Below are positions 32,604 through 44,386 of a stretch of 60,000 nt of DNA, one piece after another. The stretch comes from Takakia lepidozioides (taxonomy: Eukaryota; Streptophyta; Takakiopsida; Takakiales; Takakiaceae): positions 89,200,756-89,260,755 of the forward strand of contig CM060731.1 in NCBI GenBank assembly GCA_030704615.1. Direction: 5' to 3'. Within the stretch, counting starts at the first letter, position 1, and each line of letters opens with the position of its first letter. The notes below the pieces were generated by a model. The model was not told where the DNA came from. It saw nothing but the letters and a program-made list of their open reading frames with translations, and did no database searches. A program made the translations under genes and the position numbers.

Positions 32604-33602
32604 TCACACAGAAAGTACATTTTTCCAATTCAGTCTGAGACCTCTCATCCTGCATCTGGCCAAGCATAACTCCAACTTCTGCAAGTGCTCATTCTTAGAG
32701 CTGTACACACTGAAGTCATCTAAGAACACTTGCATGAAATCATCCAGATACTTATGGAAGGATTCACTTATCACTCTCTGAAAAGTTGCTGGTGCATTAC
32801 AGAGTCCAAAAGGCATGACTTTGTATGCATAAGCACCCCAGTCTGTGATGAAAGCTGTCTTTCCCTGGTCTTCTTCTGCCACTTGCACTTGGTTATACCC
32901 ACTGAAGCCATCCATGAATGAGTACATCTCATGGCCTGCCACAGTGTCCAGTACCGCTTCTGTGAATGGCAAATGAAATGGATCTTTCTTTGTACAAGCA
33001 TTCAATTTTTTATAGTTCACACAAACTCTCAGCTTGCCATTCTTCTTGGGAACTATCATAATGGGTGACAACCAAGTTGTATACTCTATTGGGTATATGA
33101 ACTTAGCCTCAGCCAACTTCTTGATCTCTTCCCCAACCTTCTGTGCATAGTTGGGATTCATCCTGTACCTTGTCTGTTTGATTGGTACTGACCCTTGTTC
33201 TAGTTCAATCTTATGCTGGCAAATCTCAAGGGGTATCTTTTTCAGATCCTCATAGCTCCATGCAAATACATCTTTGTATTTGATAAACAGACTCTTAGCC
33301 TCCTCAAAGAATTCTGGCTCCAAGTCAGTCCCTACTTTCACCATTCTGGGTTCCTCTTCAGTTCCCACATTCACGTCTCTCACCTGCTCTTCAGCTGTGA
33401 TTGTCCATCCAGTTACTACTTCATCCTGTAAACTCATAGTGGCTGGTTCTTCTAGGATTTCCATTTCTCCCTCTTTTTCCTCATAAAAATGTGGTGGGTA
33501 GCTACTTGTTTCCCCCTCAATTGGTGTTGTTGTCACTGCACCACAACAGATACCTTTTAAACAACTCAGGCCTCCCAGTTGCATTCTGCAACCTGCTCCC
33601 AC
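32604..33602 (-). pseudogene. Gypsy pol: reverse transcriptase
   Basis: Open for 332 codons. Motifs in order: EEIKKLAEAKFIYPIEYTTW, SPIMIVPKKNGKLRVCVNYK, LNACTKKDPFHLPFTE, SFMDGFSGYNQVQV, MPFGLCNAPATFQRV and the catalytic box FLDDFSVYS, which are the Ty3-type fingers and palm. It ends early after RCRMRGLRLNW. No protease precedes it; the frame begins in the post-protease linker (YPPHFYEEKEGEM). Confidence 0.9.
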
Positions 33603-33639
33603 TCTGGGTGCGCATTAAACAGGGTAGCTTCCTGCTCCT

Positions 33640-35305
33640 CATCAAGTCCTCCCCTCTAGTCATACTCTCTGACTCCACGAGGTCCTCTGGTAGCAGGTAG
33701 CATCTCATTCTGGTGTCTGATCCAGAATGGACAGGCTGCCTTGCGATGTCCTGCCTGATTACAATAGTAACACAATTCTTCCCCATTAGGTCCTCGCCCT
33801 TGGTCTGCTCTGAGATTATTTCTATAATCCTGATTCCCTGGCTGGTAATTCCCCCTTGGATTACCCTGATAGTTGCCTCTGGGATTGCCTTGGTAATTCC
33901 CTCTTGGATTACTTCTTCCTGCCATACCATTGTTATATCCACCAAGCCTTCCATATTGGTCCTGATCATTGTTTCTTCTTGGCTGGGGCTGCACTTGATG
34001 CACCCTTACTTGCCTAGGTTCTCTTGCAGCTGTCATTCTGTTGTAATAACAATTCTCAGTAGAATGGTTATCCATTTTACAGATAGTACAGTGTTTCTCC
34101 TTCATGTGGCATTCAGCTGTGGTATGGCCTTCATTCTGGCATTTTGCACACCAAACACCCTTCCTCCAATGTATTGCAGCCTCTGTGGCATACTTCTTCA
34201 AGATTTCCTCCAGTCTTTTCTCATAGTTTTCCCTCTTCAACTTCTCCTTTTTCTTACTCTTCCTCTTGAGCTCTTGCTCTTCTTCCTCATCTGACTCATC
34301 CTTAGAGTCCTCATCATCCTTTTTAACTCCATCTTTTCCATGTACTCCTCAACAGTTTCATGCTTCTTTTGCCTTAACTGTTGTAAACTTCCATACACTT
34401 CATCCTCAGTTTTGCTTGTCCTGAACCTGTTTCGGAATGCCGTACTAAGGCCATTCGAGGTTAGGAAATGATTATCTGGAAATCTTGCATACCATTCACT
34501 TGCTTTCTTGATAAGTGAACAAGGAAACAGTCTCATCTTGGCATCATCGCCATTCTCATTGTTCACAATACACATGTGCTCAAATTGGCTAATGTGTACA
34601 TCAGGATCCCCTTTCCCTGCATATATTGGAAAAGGTGGTTTTGCCCGTGTTGGAGGTACTGCCATCTATGGCCCTACACCCTGCCCTCTGGCAGGTGCTG
34701 GTCCTCTTGTTGGTGCTGGTCTTTGAGGACCTGTTGTTGTAGTGGTGGAACTCCCACCAAGTGTTGGCCCCTGAGCACTCCCTGCTACTGGCCCCTCTAT
34801 ACTCATAGTATTCCCAGCTCCAGTTGCACTACTTCCCACACTCCCTGTCCCCCCAGAGCCAGATCCAAGCTTCCCGCCTGATCCCCCTGAGCCGACACCT
34901 TCGTTGGCCTGTGATTCGAGTGCTCCACTTGATCCAGGTCCAACGGGTTGGGATGTCCTGGTTGTAGTCTCAACCTCAACTGTTGGGTCTACTTCTTCAT
35001 ACTCCTCATCTTCCAAATTCTTCTCTCTGTTTTCATCTTCCAAGTTCTTTTCTTGGATTTCTTCTTGCTCACTCATGTAACTCAACTGGAGTGGTGTGGG
35101 AGAGTCTGAACTCTCCGTTGGTTCTGCCACATCTTCCTCTCCCTCTTTATCTTGTAATTCAGGAACTGGAGTTCCTGCCTTTGGTGTCCCATGCCAACTC
35201 TTATCAAAGATTTCTGTCAAATCCTTGATCCAGGGATGTACCTCAGATCTCTCCCCTCGTGGTTGATCTTCTTCCTGTACCAGATCCCTTAATCTTTCTT
35301 GTAAA
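33640..35305 (-). pseudogene. Gypsy gag
   Basis: 35220-34666: acidic, then glycine/serine-rich N-terminal region. 34665-34237: capsid-like FPIYAGKGDPDVHISQFEHM and KKASEWYARFPDNHFLT, the retrotransposon gag signature. 34240-33656: three zinc knuckles CAKCQNEGHTTAEC, CTICKMDNHSTENC and CYYCNQAGHRKAAC, with GNPRGNYQ repeats between the second and third. Stops or shifts separate the frames. The open frame extends upstream of 35220 to about 35305 (FLQERLRDLVQEEDQPRGE) and then breaks abruptly into PPR sequence of the other strand. Confidence 0.85.
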
Positions 35306-35307
35306 AA

Positions 35308-36100
35308 GGACGAAGCCAGACCAGGTCATGTTCATTTGTGTTTGTAATATGCATATGCGAGCCTAGAAGCCCTGGGAAGGGGCCAAGAGGTTCATGGTGA
35401 CATCATCAAAGCTGGAATTGTACCTAATGTCATTCTGAACATTCCCTTGGTGTACATGTATGTCAAATGCGAGCCTGGTAGCCTTGGAAAGTACGCAACG
35501 GTCCATGGTGACATTGTCAAAGCTGGAATTGTACCACTAGATGTCTCTAAACACTGCCTTGGTGGATATGTATATCAAATGCAAGCCTGGCAGCCCTGAA
35601 AAATGGTGCAGAGGTCCACGGTAATATCGTCAAAGCTAGTATTGTATCTGATGTGATTCTGAATGTTGCCGTAGTGGACATGTATGCCAAGTTTGGGTAC
35701 AACTACAAGGATACAAATGGCATGCAGTTTGATAATATGGTTGAATGAGATGTGGTATCAGCCTAGCCCATAATTGCACTTAACTAGAGTAGGCAATGAG
35801 TGAAGACGGGGTTCGTGGTGACATCGTCCAAGCTGGAATTGAATTGATGTCGTTCTGAAATATGCCCTTGTGGTGAGGGCGTGCAGAGCAGGAGCGCGGG
35901 ATGGGGCTTTGGAGACCTGAAAGCAAATGATGGGGGAAGGGGTAAAGCTCGACCACATCATGTTTGTGTGCGTTTGCAGTGCGTGTGCAAGCCTGGCAGC
36001 CCTGGAAAGCACATGCAAAGAGGTACATGGTTGCATCACCAAAGCTGGAATTGTACCAGATGTGATTCTGAACAATACCCTCGTGGGCATGGATAGCTGA
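35308..36100 (+). pseudogene. PPR pseudogene fragment
   Basis: Starts with KPDQVMFICVCN, then several partial units: VHGDIIKAGIVPNVILN, VHGDIVKAGIVP, MYAKFG, GEGVKLDHIMFVCVCSACAS and ITKAGIVPDVILNNTLV. Stops and frameshifts are frequent. The start is abrupt, in mid-repeat, at the junction with gypsy gag. Confidence 0.75.
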
Positions 36101-36240
36101 AGGAGCAGGGATAGAGTGTGGGCGCAGATTCATCCAAGAGGGCCGGATTTTCAAGCTCCAGATTACCTATAATTCATTGTGGAAGGATAGCTAGAAGAAA
36201 CCTGCATGGGTAGATGGTCAACTGGAAGCCGCAGCAGCAG
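36100..36240 (+). repeat. PPR-flank repeat, copy inverted to 52.45 and 52.8 kb
   Basis: Segments such as AGGATAGCTAGAAGAAACCT, TGCATGGGTAGATGGTCAAC and GCAGATTCATCCAAGAGGGC match, as reverse complements, 52450-52610 and, less well, 52795-52925. Confidence 0.7.
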
Positions 36241-36945
36241 TGGTGAAGGTAGTGGATTGCTGAAGTTTGAGAGATGTCAGTGTATGCATCTTCTGCTCAG
36301 GCATTTGGAAGTCTACATAGACTTTGCAGCTTTTTGCATTTTTGTAGCAGCACCGGATTAGATTATGGAACGGATCTTTGAACATTAAGTCACGTTGTAT
36401 TTGAATCGATGTTCCAATTTCAAATGTGCTTTCATGTTTCAATGGTGTTTTCGTGTGCTTTCAATGGTACTTTCATGTTTCAATGCTGCTAGAGTTAGGC
36501 CCATGACTACGGTCATGTACACGACTATCTCCAACCACAGAGCCTCCGCCACGTGCCACTTTCACCCCTCATGTTCGCCCATACTCGTGCCACGTGCAAT
36601 ATCTAGAGTGCGCCATGGAAGTCATATGCTCCAGTCATAACAACCACCCCCATCCTGCATAATTTGATTCCACGTGTCATGTCCAGTCTTCTCCACGTGT
36701 TGTCCTGGGGTTAATCTGCGAAGTCATCTGACATGGATTTGCAGTCATTTACTACGGTCTTATCAATGACTATGATTAGGCGTCCCCGTTGCCACGTCAA
36801 CAGTGAGCTCCACGACTGACAGATACGACTCTATGGCGCTTACGACTCATTTGTCACAACTGACTGGGTTTATCTGACTGGGCAGTCATGCAGTCATAAA
36901 AGGCTAATACGACTAGAAAATAACAGACGTAAAAGTCGGAGTCTG

Positions 36946-37377
36946 TTGCAGTGCTCCACAACTACCCCCCACGCACCCCCACCTCACCCCCTCAAAATCC
37001 AACTTATAACCCACTGCCCACATGGACGATATCACCAGAGACCCCTTGCATCCAAACACTCATCTCACCATCCACCATCCCACTTTAAGTCCTATCTACT
37101 TGCCTATGAAATGCTTACACTACTTCGCTGCGGCGACATTCACCCAAACCCAGGCCCCTATACCATCACTAGCATCATCAACAAGCTTCCAAAGGATCAT
37201 AAAGACAGATATGAATTATATTTCCAAACAGACACTGTCACGCTCGTGCCTGCATATCAACACCTTATATTAGTGACCACTTCTCTCCCTTTCTCCCTAA
37301 CCCTCCTACCAATAATTGTAAACCCATGCACCCAATTGCCACCTTTGGGCTCCCTACCTGCGAACACCCATCCCTAG
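36946..37377 (+). pseudogene. LINE 5' ORF with 2A-like motif
   Basis: The frame contains YEMLTLLRCGDIHPNPGPYT near residues 53-72. GDIxxNPGP is the 2A-like ribosome-skipping motif known at the start of ORFs of several LINE clades (CR1/L2/Rex-type). Downstream of it no domain is visible and the frame ends at 37377. The next frame carries an endonuclease, so this is the beginning of the same LINE. Confidence 0.65.
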
Positions 37378-37529
37378 TCACTGCCACCCATAAACTTAGC
37401 ACATACCCCCCACAACACCTACTACTCTCACTAATCGTTGTCATCTGTCCAATCCCCTCAATATACAATGACTACTTTAGAACCCAACCAGACATACACA
37501 TATGTTTGCTACTACAACAACTGCATTAG

Positions 37530-38525
37530 CTACCCACACTACCTCACAGATACCTAGCACCCCCACACTACCTACACAATCTCCACGAATCCCTTGACCT
37601 ACTACAAGCCAAGCCCGGAGTAGTTCACAAGATTCTTGGCAAACACCTAGCGCACCCAGCTGCTATCATACACGAGCTAGATACTCTCAGCAACAAATTC
37701 CCATTCCTTTCCAAAAATATTCTCACTGCAACCCTCCACGCCAAGACAGGCATCCCTGGATATCAACCCCCTCCCATGATACCGCCACCAATCATCACAC
37801 CTTGCTTGCCTAGCCACACCAATGACCCACCTCCAACACCCCCTAGACCCAACAGTCCCCCACACGCCCCCTCCTCCCAGCAAGCACATGCACTCAACAT
37901 ACTCACCTGGAATGTAGGGTCATTTGCTACCAGCATTCAAAGTCTTATCCATCTAATGGACTCTACACCTCCGCATATCATTCTATTACAAGAAACTAAA
38001 CTCAACACACACGGCCCTAACAACTCCTACATCAACAATCTCCTTCCAGCCTACTATTTGCTATATGGCAGTTTCTTCACAGCCGCACAATGCCTACTTA
38101 GACGCTCCGCGCCATATCATCCCACTCGGGGCGGAGTGGCTTTTGGTATCCTTCGCACACATCACTCCCCTAGCACCACGGGCAAAATACCTGTTTCTCT
38201 CTCCCTCCGATCACACCTTCAAATCATCAAGCTACACCTCCCCGCTATCCCTCCCATTATTCTTATCCACTTGTACATGCCCTCACATGCCGAAGATCTC
38301 CCCATGATCCCTGATATCCTACTCACCATCTCTAACACACTCACACAACCCTCCAACCAATCCCAGCACTACATCCTAGCAAGCGATTTCAACAGGGACA
38401 TTGCCCTCATGGGCCACACATACAATGGTGTTCACAAACCTCTATCCCCCGTTGACCATGAATGGGAAAAGTTCACTCACTCACACCACCAACAACATTC
38501 TAAACCATCCAAAAGAGCCCATTAG
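37530..38525 (+). pseudogene. LINE AP-endonuclease domain, 3'-truncated
   Basis: Open from after a TAG at 37527. After a proline-rich lead, LNILTWNVGSFATSIQSL, PHIILLQETKLNTHG, TRGGVAFGILRTHHS, ILIHLYMPSHAEDL and QHYILASDFNRDIALMG follow the exonuclease-endonuclease-phosphatase pattern (WNVxxF, QETKL, GGVAxGI, ASDFN). The domain ends prematurely near residue 330, before its final SDH motif. No reverse transcriptase follows: from 38530 the sequence belongs to the next element. Confidence 0.8.
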
Positions 38526-38738
38526 TTTCTGTTATCTGACCCAAAAATTAGGTATTTCCAATACATTTTGCAACTCAAAAAATGCCACGACATACTTGCG
38601 TTTTGTGGTTTACCTCGTTTCTATACCCTGATTTTCAAATGGAATATTTTGCTAAGGTAATATTTTCAGCATTACGACATCCAATTGAGACTTGAGACAA
38701 AAAATCACAATCGGGAATCTCTGAGTTTCCTGCAACCA

Positions 38739-38752
38739 CGCGCGATCGCGCG
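38739..38752. repeat. CGCGCGATCGCGCG palindrome, copy 1
   Basis: Perfect 14-bp palindrome followed by AGGTTAC. Other copies, perfect or degenerate, are listed separately. It lies at the left edge of the element region. Confidence 0.9.
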
Positions 38753-38861
38753 AGGTTACTTTGTGAAAGTTGTGTCGACAATGTAAATGATATATGTAAT
38801 GATTACTAGGAAGCCAAAACCAATAAGACAGAGGACCAAGTGAAGGAGATACTTATTACCT

Positions 38862-40445
38862 TTGCTAGATTTACCCTCCGATTCTGAGGCGGGTTACCAC
38901 TGGAGGCAGGTGAATGTTGAAGGGATAACAGAACGCCAGATGCTGTTTTTTCATCATCGGACACGACGGCCGCTGACTGCTGTGATCTGCAACGTTTCCT
39001 TGACACATGACCATTCGGAATTCTGGGGGGTTGGGGATGTGCAGAAATATTTGCCGGTTTGGTCGGTGTGCTAACCTCAGTCGGTGAATGAGTGAGTTCA
39101 ATAACCTTCTCGCTAACGGTTGGCAATGGAATTGGGTTTCTTTCTTTCTGCACATCCTGAACCGAATTCAAACGGGTAAAAAAATAAATAAATAAATAAA
39201 TAAAAAACCTTGGAATACAACCCCACAGAAGTTGCCGCTTCACAGGAAGGTCATTCGTTGCAGCTTTTCTGGCCTGGAGTAAAGAGAGAAAATCAGAGGA
39301 TGAACAGAAACACGGTAACAATAAAACGCATAGATGAAATAGAAATAAATCACCTGACTTCTCAGTAGCTGAGGTGTCTAGCCCTCGTGATCCGGTGACT
39401 CGCTTGGAATTACGACATGATGAGGAGGCAGTTGAGCGATAGTTGCAACCAATTGTTTGGTAGACTCATGTAGATGCCCCGTGACGGCGTCTGGTGGAAA
39501 GTGTTTGGAGAAGGACGACTCCAAGGAGGATTCCCCAAGATATTGAGAGTCGCTCTCCACTATGCAGCCAACCCCAGTTAAATCATTGACCCTGCTAACT
39601 GTGGATTCACCTTTTGACATTTTGAGCCTCAAAACACTCTCCATAACAGCAATGGATGCCTGAGTAGACAACAAGTTGTCAGGTCCTTGGAAAGCTTCTG
39701 GCCTGATTATTTCTACATCGTCAACAATATCAGACGATATTGTTTCGCCAATTGGAGATGCATTTGTGGCATGGAAAGCATATTGATATGGGCATACCTG
39801 CAAATGAAATATATGTCAACAAAGTTGAGTTGGAAGAACGCGTGACCACGCGTGGTTCCGAAAAGAAATCGACAGACATAAAGCAACAACGAATCCATTG
39901 ACCGTTACATATGGTTTGGCAATATAACAATTTACATGCAAAGCAAAAGAATATCAGAAGAAGACTGAAATTCCATGGTCTTCACAATCAATTTTAAATA
40001 GTAAATTGTGTCCACAGTAGGACGCAAATATTTACTTATCATTTACTCGGAAATCACGATATTGTGAATTGTCAATATAGTCAAGAAGAGGCTTGAATTG
40101 TGGATCGTTAACTTTGAAAGGTGGAAATCCTATTTTCCTTGCTTTCAAGAAGCTTGAGACGTTCTCAAATTTCAAGAAGTTAAGCAAGAAATCTCTAAGT
40201 TTGAGAAGGAAGAAATCGTCGACATCGATGTTCTCAAAAGTCTTGAGAAGAAGACAAGATTTAGGAGGGTTTAGCAAACACTTCAAAGCCGTATCATCAA
40301 TCAGCAGAGTGTTACTCTGATTGTAAAAACCTTCAAAACTCTGCCATACTTTAAGGAGTGGTTTCAAGAACACAGGAGGTTGATCTTGTCCCGTTCGGTA
40401 ATTTGGGTGCAGATTGCTTAGTTGTCTCGGGATTGTCTCCTTCAC
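38862..40445 (-). pseudogene. FCP1/NIF-type HAD phosphatase fragment with nuclear-type tail
   Basis: Frame 40445-40032: PPVFLKPLLKVWQSFEGFYN, SNTLLIDDTALKCLLNPP and DDFFLLKLRDFLLNF match the second half of the NIF (FCP1/SCP) HAD fold, including the conserved DD after TLL. The N-terminal catalytic DxDGT/N-type motif is missing, because the frame starts right after the acidic tail of the neighbouring methylase-like gene. Further exons: 39799-39360 (after a TTGCAG acceptor, unknown sequence), a small exon near 39274-39222 (ARKAATNDLPVKRQLLW) and 39157-38862 (VSRKRCRSQQSAAVV, a basic nuclear-type patch), ending NLAK|GTAATA. Joining of these exons to the phosphatase is inferred from order and strand. 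Confidence 0.55.
39839..39852. repeat. CGCG palindrome, copy 2 (intron)
   Basis: CGCGTGACCACGCG followed by TGGTTCC, 39 nt upstream of the acceptor of the 39799 exon (minus strand). Confidence 0.85.
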
Positions 40446-40936
40446 GGGTATTTGTCTGGGCCTGTGGATGGTGGCTTTCTTTTGGTACTACCCTCCCTGC
40501 TTGTTAAGCTGGTGGATTTATGCCTTGCTCAAATTTTTTTGTCTCCTCTTCCAAGAAATTGTTGACGGCATCATCGTGTTGGTAGTCGCCCTTGCCTTCC
40601 TCACCTCCCTCATGTCCTTCATTTTTCTCCAATGTTTTGTTTCCGTCACCTTCTTCCTGGTTTTGCTCTGTCTCTAGATCTCTTTGTCCGTCGTCTTCAT
40701 CGTCATCGTCATCGTCATCATCGTTGTCATTTCCTTTGCCATTGTGCCTGTGGGTCTCCTACCCTCCCAATGTGTCATCACCAACCTCGGTTCCGTCCTC
40801 ATTCTCCATGTGAAGGAGTGAGTAGTTAGCGGCAACCTTGTTTGCGCAGAATTTCTTTTTCAAGTTGTGATTTATATCAAGGACACGGACGTTCCTAGCC
40901 TGCAAAAGATGCCAACCATTGAGTAAACAGGATGAA

Positions 40937-40950
40937 CGCGTGATCGCGCG
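40937..40950. repeat. CGCG palindrome, copy 3 (intron)
   Basis: CGCGTGATCGCGCG with flanks GAA and AGGTTCC, inside the 129-nt intron 41028-40900, 38 nt before its 3' splice site. Confidence 0.9.
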
Positions 40951-42689
40951 AGGTTCCAAAGATGTGTTTCGGAAATGAAAATGGAAATGGAAATGGAAAT
41001 CAAAGGGAAATGGAAATCAAATGCTTACGTGGAGAGCTGATGTTAACATTACACCTGCAAAAACGTTGACAACCGCCATCCCTTCGCCACAGAACAAGGA
41101 CGCAATGTAGTCGCTCGACTCTGCCCGCAACTCGTGTTCATAAGCGGCACAATCTTTCTCGTGTTCCGTGAGCTCAGTGTCCGGAGCCTTAATCACTAGT
41201 TTAATGGGGCTGAACATCAGCACTCCTTGCAAGTGCTCCTCGTGGTTCTCAATCTGGGCAGCTGTAGCAGGAAATACGTAATCAAGGCACATGAGTGGTA
41301 TTGAAAATGACTTTGGCCGGCTCATGTAAGGATTGTCGAACTCTCCAGGAAGATACAACCCCTGAAGCAGAATATACTTGTCTCACCCCTTGTCAAACCT
41401 TATGTACGAAACCAGATTGGAAGAGGACCTCTGCGTCGAGAAGAAAACAAATGCATTGGGGCTTAGCTGCTGTTCGAAGAACGCATCAAAAATATTCTTG
41501 TAATTTCTTTGCATGAAAACAGTTGAATCATCGTCGCAGACTGTGTTGACGAACACCATTGCGATATTATCGAAATCCCTCTTTCTCACAATTTTCAACT
41601 GTGTTTTGGCATCCGTGAACCTCCGCTTCCCTCCAATGCACTGGTAATGTGACTTGAATGTATCCTTGAGGTTGTCCATTTCCTTCTCCATGTCTTCAAC
41701 CTTTTTCTTGCATGAAAGCACGTATTTGATGAAAGCGTCATTCACTTTCTCGGTCTTCATGTTCATGTTCACTTTGCTTTTCATGTATTTGGCCCCCAGT
41801 TTTGATCGGAATGTCTCGAACTCCGACTTGTTGAACTTGTATCTTTTCTTCACTTCGAGCCATTCTGCTTTTGTGTATGGCTCTGGATGCTGCTTGCTCC
41901 TGACATCAAATCCCAATACCACCATAACATCATCGATGATAAACCGTCTGTCCTTTATTCGATCGATGTAATCGGACAGGCAGAGAATCTTGGGGTCTTT
42001 TCCTTTGTAAGGACCACGAACGCAGATCTTCAAGTCCAAAATCTTCTGCGCAACCTTCTTCATTTGAAGGGGGTTCAATCCCTGGAGTTTGTAGACTGCA
42101 GATTTTGTTAGTTGTGATTGTACACCCTTGTGCTTCTTTCCGTTAATGTCCAAGAGGTTTCCCTTCTCCCACTCTCTGAAAACCTCCTGCTACTTCTCCC
42201 AAACATCGTCATCGTAAAGGACCAAGGTCATGGCCTCCTTAACGCTAAGCATCTCCAATATAAGTTGTGAGGCTTGCAAAAATTCCTGGTCAACAGGAAC
42301 AGCATGTCAGGCCAACACACAACAGGGACACACAGTTCTAGTGAATGAACAACAAAAAATTAAACAATAAAGGAAGTCCGAATAATTACCTTCCACTGAA
42401 CGGTTTCAGATTTGGAAACGTTATCGTTGAATTTCCTGGGCTTCCCCCTCAACTCATAGTACATCCTGGCGTGAACAACTTTCTCCGGGAATGTTGTATC
42501 GAATTTTTGGGCTTTATTTGGGTCGTTCAGGAGCTTAGAAATCTTCAGCAATTGATTATTCCTATTGACCAGAGGATAATTGATGGCCATTCAGCATAGT
42601 AGTCCCTCTGCTCCCGGTCAGTAATCTCCTCCACGAGTTCCTGATTTGGAAAATGTTACATCGGCATGGAATTGAACTATAAAGGAGCA

Positions 42690-42703
42690 CGCGCAATCGC
42701 GCG
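42690..42703. repeat. CGCG palindrome, copy 4 (intron)
   Basis: CGCGCAATCGCGCG within a longer imperfect palindrome AGCACGCGCAATCGCGCGTG, about 50 nt upstream of an acceptor near 42641 (minus strand). Confidence 0.85.
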
Positions 42704-42777
42704 TGCTTGCTTATCATGCTATGCATCTCTACGAAACAAGTCGTCGATGCATCTGATATAATCATCCAGTAGAAGCA

Positions 42778-42791
42778 CGCGCGATCGCGCG
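42778..42791. repeat. CGCG palindrome, copy 5 (intron)
   Basis: Perfect CGCGCGATCGCGCG, in the same intron as copies 4 and 6. Confidence 0.9.
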
Positions 42792-42865
42792 AGAAGGATA
42801 TTGAGGAAATGCAAAGAAATATCCGAAAGATAATTCTCATTGAAGCAGAGAAGAATATATAAGAA

Positions 42866-42879
42866 CGCGCGATCGCGCG
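42866..42879. repeat. CGCG palindrome, copy 6 (intron)
   Basis: Perfect CGCGCGATCGCGCG followed by AGGTA, 23 nt after the 5' splice site (GTATAG) of the ParB-domain exon. Confidence 0.9.
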
Positions 42880-43899
42880 AGGTAAATGTTGATGTACTAT
42901 ACCTTTGCAGCCATAATTGTGTGTTGGCCTCCAATGACGAAGAATTTTGAATTGTTAATATCCTTCTGATGCCTTGGTTTCATCGCAGACACCTGGGTTG
43001 GCACCTGTTCGTTCCTCGGCGCCAGATAGACGGGATGTTTCGTATCTAGAACCCGCAACTGGTACAGACGGGCTTTTACTTCATCTTTGTGATTAATATT
43101 CAGCGGACGATACACCATGCTTCTTGGAGCAAGTTCCATCCTTGAGATGTCAATTGAGATTATGTGGTTGAACCCAAAAGAAAACATGTCTTTGTAGTCA
43201 TTCTGCAGACTTTGATTCATCGCCTCGCATTTCTTCTTGTCGAAAATCTCGCCAAGTTTTGGCTTCTTGTTGTCATTCATAAATACAATATCGAGCTCTT
43301 CTTTCTTTTTCTTTTTGCCGGCTGGCTACTCCTCCTCATTCTCGAATCCCACCATGGACTTCCGTTTCCCTTTACCCTTTGCCCCCTTCGCTGCCTCATC
43401 GTCTCGTTGTTTTTTGTTGATGTTTCCCTGCGCATGGAGTATATCTTGGAAAATGCTCCAAGCTCATACGAATCCCTGAGCAGTCAAGGCTGCACCACCT
43501 TCAGGGAAAGTGAATCCCATCTTTCCAGCTGGTTTCATCATTGTCTTGCGAACGCGACGAGATTCCAGAGAAAAGCCAAACGTCTTTTTCGCTCTACCAT
43601 CCTCCAATATGAAAACCACCATCATTGGATTCTCCACGTCGGACTCCATCTCAACATCTTTAACGTATCCATGATTAAGCTCCTTCACCTCTACTCCAAT
43701 CTTGAAGGAAAACTTCAGTTGGTGGTCAGGAGGTACACCCACAGGATTTATTCCCCACTCGGATATCGCTTGGTTAAGAGTATACAAAGCTACGTGGTCT
43801 ATACCAAAGTTTGGCTATTTTGTTGAGATGAACTCCCCACATATCTCCTTGCATACGCCAACCAGGCAATCCGCCGGTATGTTTGACTGACGACTGAAC

Positions 43900-44380
43900 A
43901 TGAAACACAACATTATGTTATCTGGATTAGATATCTCATCGCATTATTTCAGGTTTGAGAGGAAAGGCCGAAGTTTGAAACAAATCATAATGTTACGGAT
44001 GTCAGGCCAATATACAAATGGGAATCCCAGTGGGAAGAAATGGAATTGAAAGAAACTAACATACAATTAAGCTGGAATAGGGGACATTCAATTGTGACTG
44101 CAATATGGAATAAATGGAATGGACTAAATCAATGTCACAATTAAACTGGAAATCTCAAAAGCTGCAGATCATTTAATTGGTTTCAAAAATCGTAAAGAAT
44201 ACTTTATTATTCAACAATGAAGAACGAAAACGGAGACATCGTTGGCGTTTAAATGTACAGTCATATATGCCTGCCTAAAACTGAGATGAAGGATTATATC
44301 ATGGTGATTCATGACACCCCCAGTGAATCTCATGAAAACTTATCGGGTACCCAGAAAGTGATCCTACTGATTATTGTTGG
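43900..44380. other. AT-rich stretch, no gene seen
   Basis: No supported exon or repeat. Confidence 0.35.
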
Positions 44381-44386
44381 TATTCG

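Larger units (their letters stand above)
40450..43826 (-). pseudogene. ParB-like/methyltransferase-like gene of a mobile element
   Basis: Minus-strand pieces in order. 43787-43464: LKFSFKIGVEVKELNHGYVK, unknown. 43440-43270: lysine-rich, with TAG at 43326. 43280-42903: RSMVYRPLNINHKDEVKARL then SKFFVIGGQHTIMAAKV, a ParB/sulfiredoxin-like N-terminal domain with the GG-x-H motif. 42640-42360: two frames with a 1-nt shift (LLKISKLLNDPNKAQKFDTT). 42300-41029: one frame with TAG (42190) and TGA (41383), holding a DUF-like middle region, a coiled coil, then YMSRPKSFSIPLMCLDYVFP and GMAVVNVFAGVMLTSAL. After an intron (41028-40900), ARNVRVLDINHNLKKKFCAN follows. VxNVFAGxxL plus RxVxxLDI looks like SAM-binding motifs I and II. 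An acidic tail (DDDDDDDEDD) ends it. Related in plan to phage and bacterial ParB-methylase proteins; function here is inferred. Clearly inactive. Confidence 0.55.
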
